Shown here: in pieces, positions 63,736-64,000 of the stretch
Position numbering within the stretch: the stretch's first letter is position 1
Layout of the letters: every line of letters begins with the position of its first letter
Source of the DNA: Pseudotamlana agarivorans
GTDB lineage: Bacteria; Bacteroidota; Bacteroidia; Flavobacteriales; Flavobacteriaceae
NCBI RefSeq assembly: GCF_001642835.1
Contig: NZ_LXEI01000007.1
Coordinates: forward strand, 1-64,000
Direction: 5' to 3'
DNA: 64,000 nucleotides
Program-made: the position numbers and the translations under genes
The notes under the pieces: model-generated
What the model saw: the letters and a program-made list of their open reading frames with translations, nothing else
Databases searched by the model: none
Told to the model about the DNA's origin: nothing

Positions 63736-64000
63736 ATGATGAAAATAGACCTAAGAAGTGATACGGTAACAAAACCTACAAACGATATGTTAACCGCTAT
63801 GATGCAAGCTGAAGTTGGTGATGATGTATTTCGAGAAGATCCTACAGTAAATATGTTAGAGCAAAAGGTGGCCGATATGTTTGGTAAAGAATCTGCTTTG
63901 TTTTTTCCTAGTGGAACTATGGCGAACCAAACAGCTATTAAATTACATACTAATCCAGGAGAACAGGTTATTTGTGATAAATACGCGCATATTTATAATT
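63736..64000 (+). CDS. Threonine aldolase family PLP enzyme (partial, cut by window end)
   Basis: The first 88 residues of a protein starting [19 protein letters not shown] (tandem ATGs at 63736 and 63739). [27 protein letters not shown] and [13 protein letters not shown] are the opening signatures of low-specificity L-threonine aldolases, which split threonine or allo-threonine into glycine and acetaldehyde. The PLP lysine lies beyond the window. It is divergent from prfB across an 87-bp gap. Confidence 0.92.
   Translation, partial: MMKIDLRSDTVTKPTNDMLTAMMQAEVGDDVFREDPTVNMLEQKVADMFGKESALFFPSGTMANQTAIKLHTNPGEQVICDKYAHIYN

Overview
The window is AT-rich DNA from a member of the Flavobacteriaceae (phylum Bacteroidota), probably marine. 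This rests on several signs. Secreted proteins carry type IX secretion system (T9SS) type A and type B C-terminal sorting domains. There is a SusC/SusD import operon and a PorP/SprF protein. Promoters fit the TTG / TAnnTTTG pattern of this phylum, most genes lack a Shine-Dalgarno sequence, and menaquinone genes are present. I see no rRNA, tRNA, insertion sequence, prophage or CRISPR array.

Layout. 1-0.94 kb: an intergenic repeat mosaic, then a YciO-type threonylcarbamoyl-AMP synthase family gene. 1.1-22 kb: a surface-protein region. It holds two divergent T9SS type A cargo genes, a TPR/transmembrane/AraC-type regulator coupled to a TPR partner that lacks the DNA-binding domain, and an operon of a 2169-residue type B adhesin, PorP/SprF, an OmpA-family protein and a second type B adhesin with five near-identical repeats. 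22-30 kb: a small secreted protein and a SusC-SusD-metallohydrolase-DUF4302 operon on the minus strand. 30-35 kb: an OmpA lipoprotein, a glycosyltransferase coupled to a stand-alone HsdR-N nuclease-like protein, holA, ung and two very small genes. 35-45 kb: menB, menA, an MBL-fold hydrolase, a patatin with a barrel, menC, a CPBP protease, menE and sppA. 45-64 kb: housekeeping and stress genes, including DoxX, acyl-CoA carboxylase beta, FMN reductase/MarR/pirin, MFS, EttA, Nudix, an arginase-fold enzyme, a Crp/Fnr regulator, fumC, a 1-Cys peroxiredoxin, a TonB-linked outer-membrane protein and prfB-HAD-ArsC. The window ends inside a threonine aldolase gene.

The most interesting signal is a composite promoter found three times in the surface-protein region. 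A 13-bp box (AAATTTCRGTAAA) is followed, after exactly 36 bp in each case, by TAATATnTTTA. The three copies sit 79-122 bp before the starts of the three choice-of-anchor/FN3 adhesin-like genes (1084-2202 minus, 2724-5741 plus, 8962-15471 plus), and none has an obvious -33 element. This looks like an activator-dependent or alternative-sigma regulon. The AraC-type regulator encoded between two of the targets is the obvious candidate activator, but that link is inference.

Three genes shorter than 60 codons were found by reading the gaps (30096-30263, 34561-34737, 58707-58880). prfB carries the classic programmed +1 frameshift, so its first 21 codons lie in another frame. Functions rest on motifs and remembered families; no database search was run.
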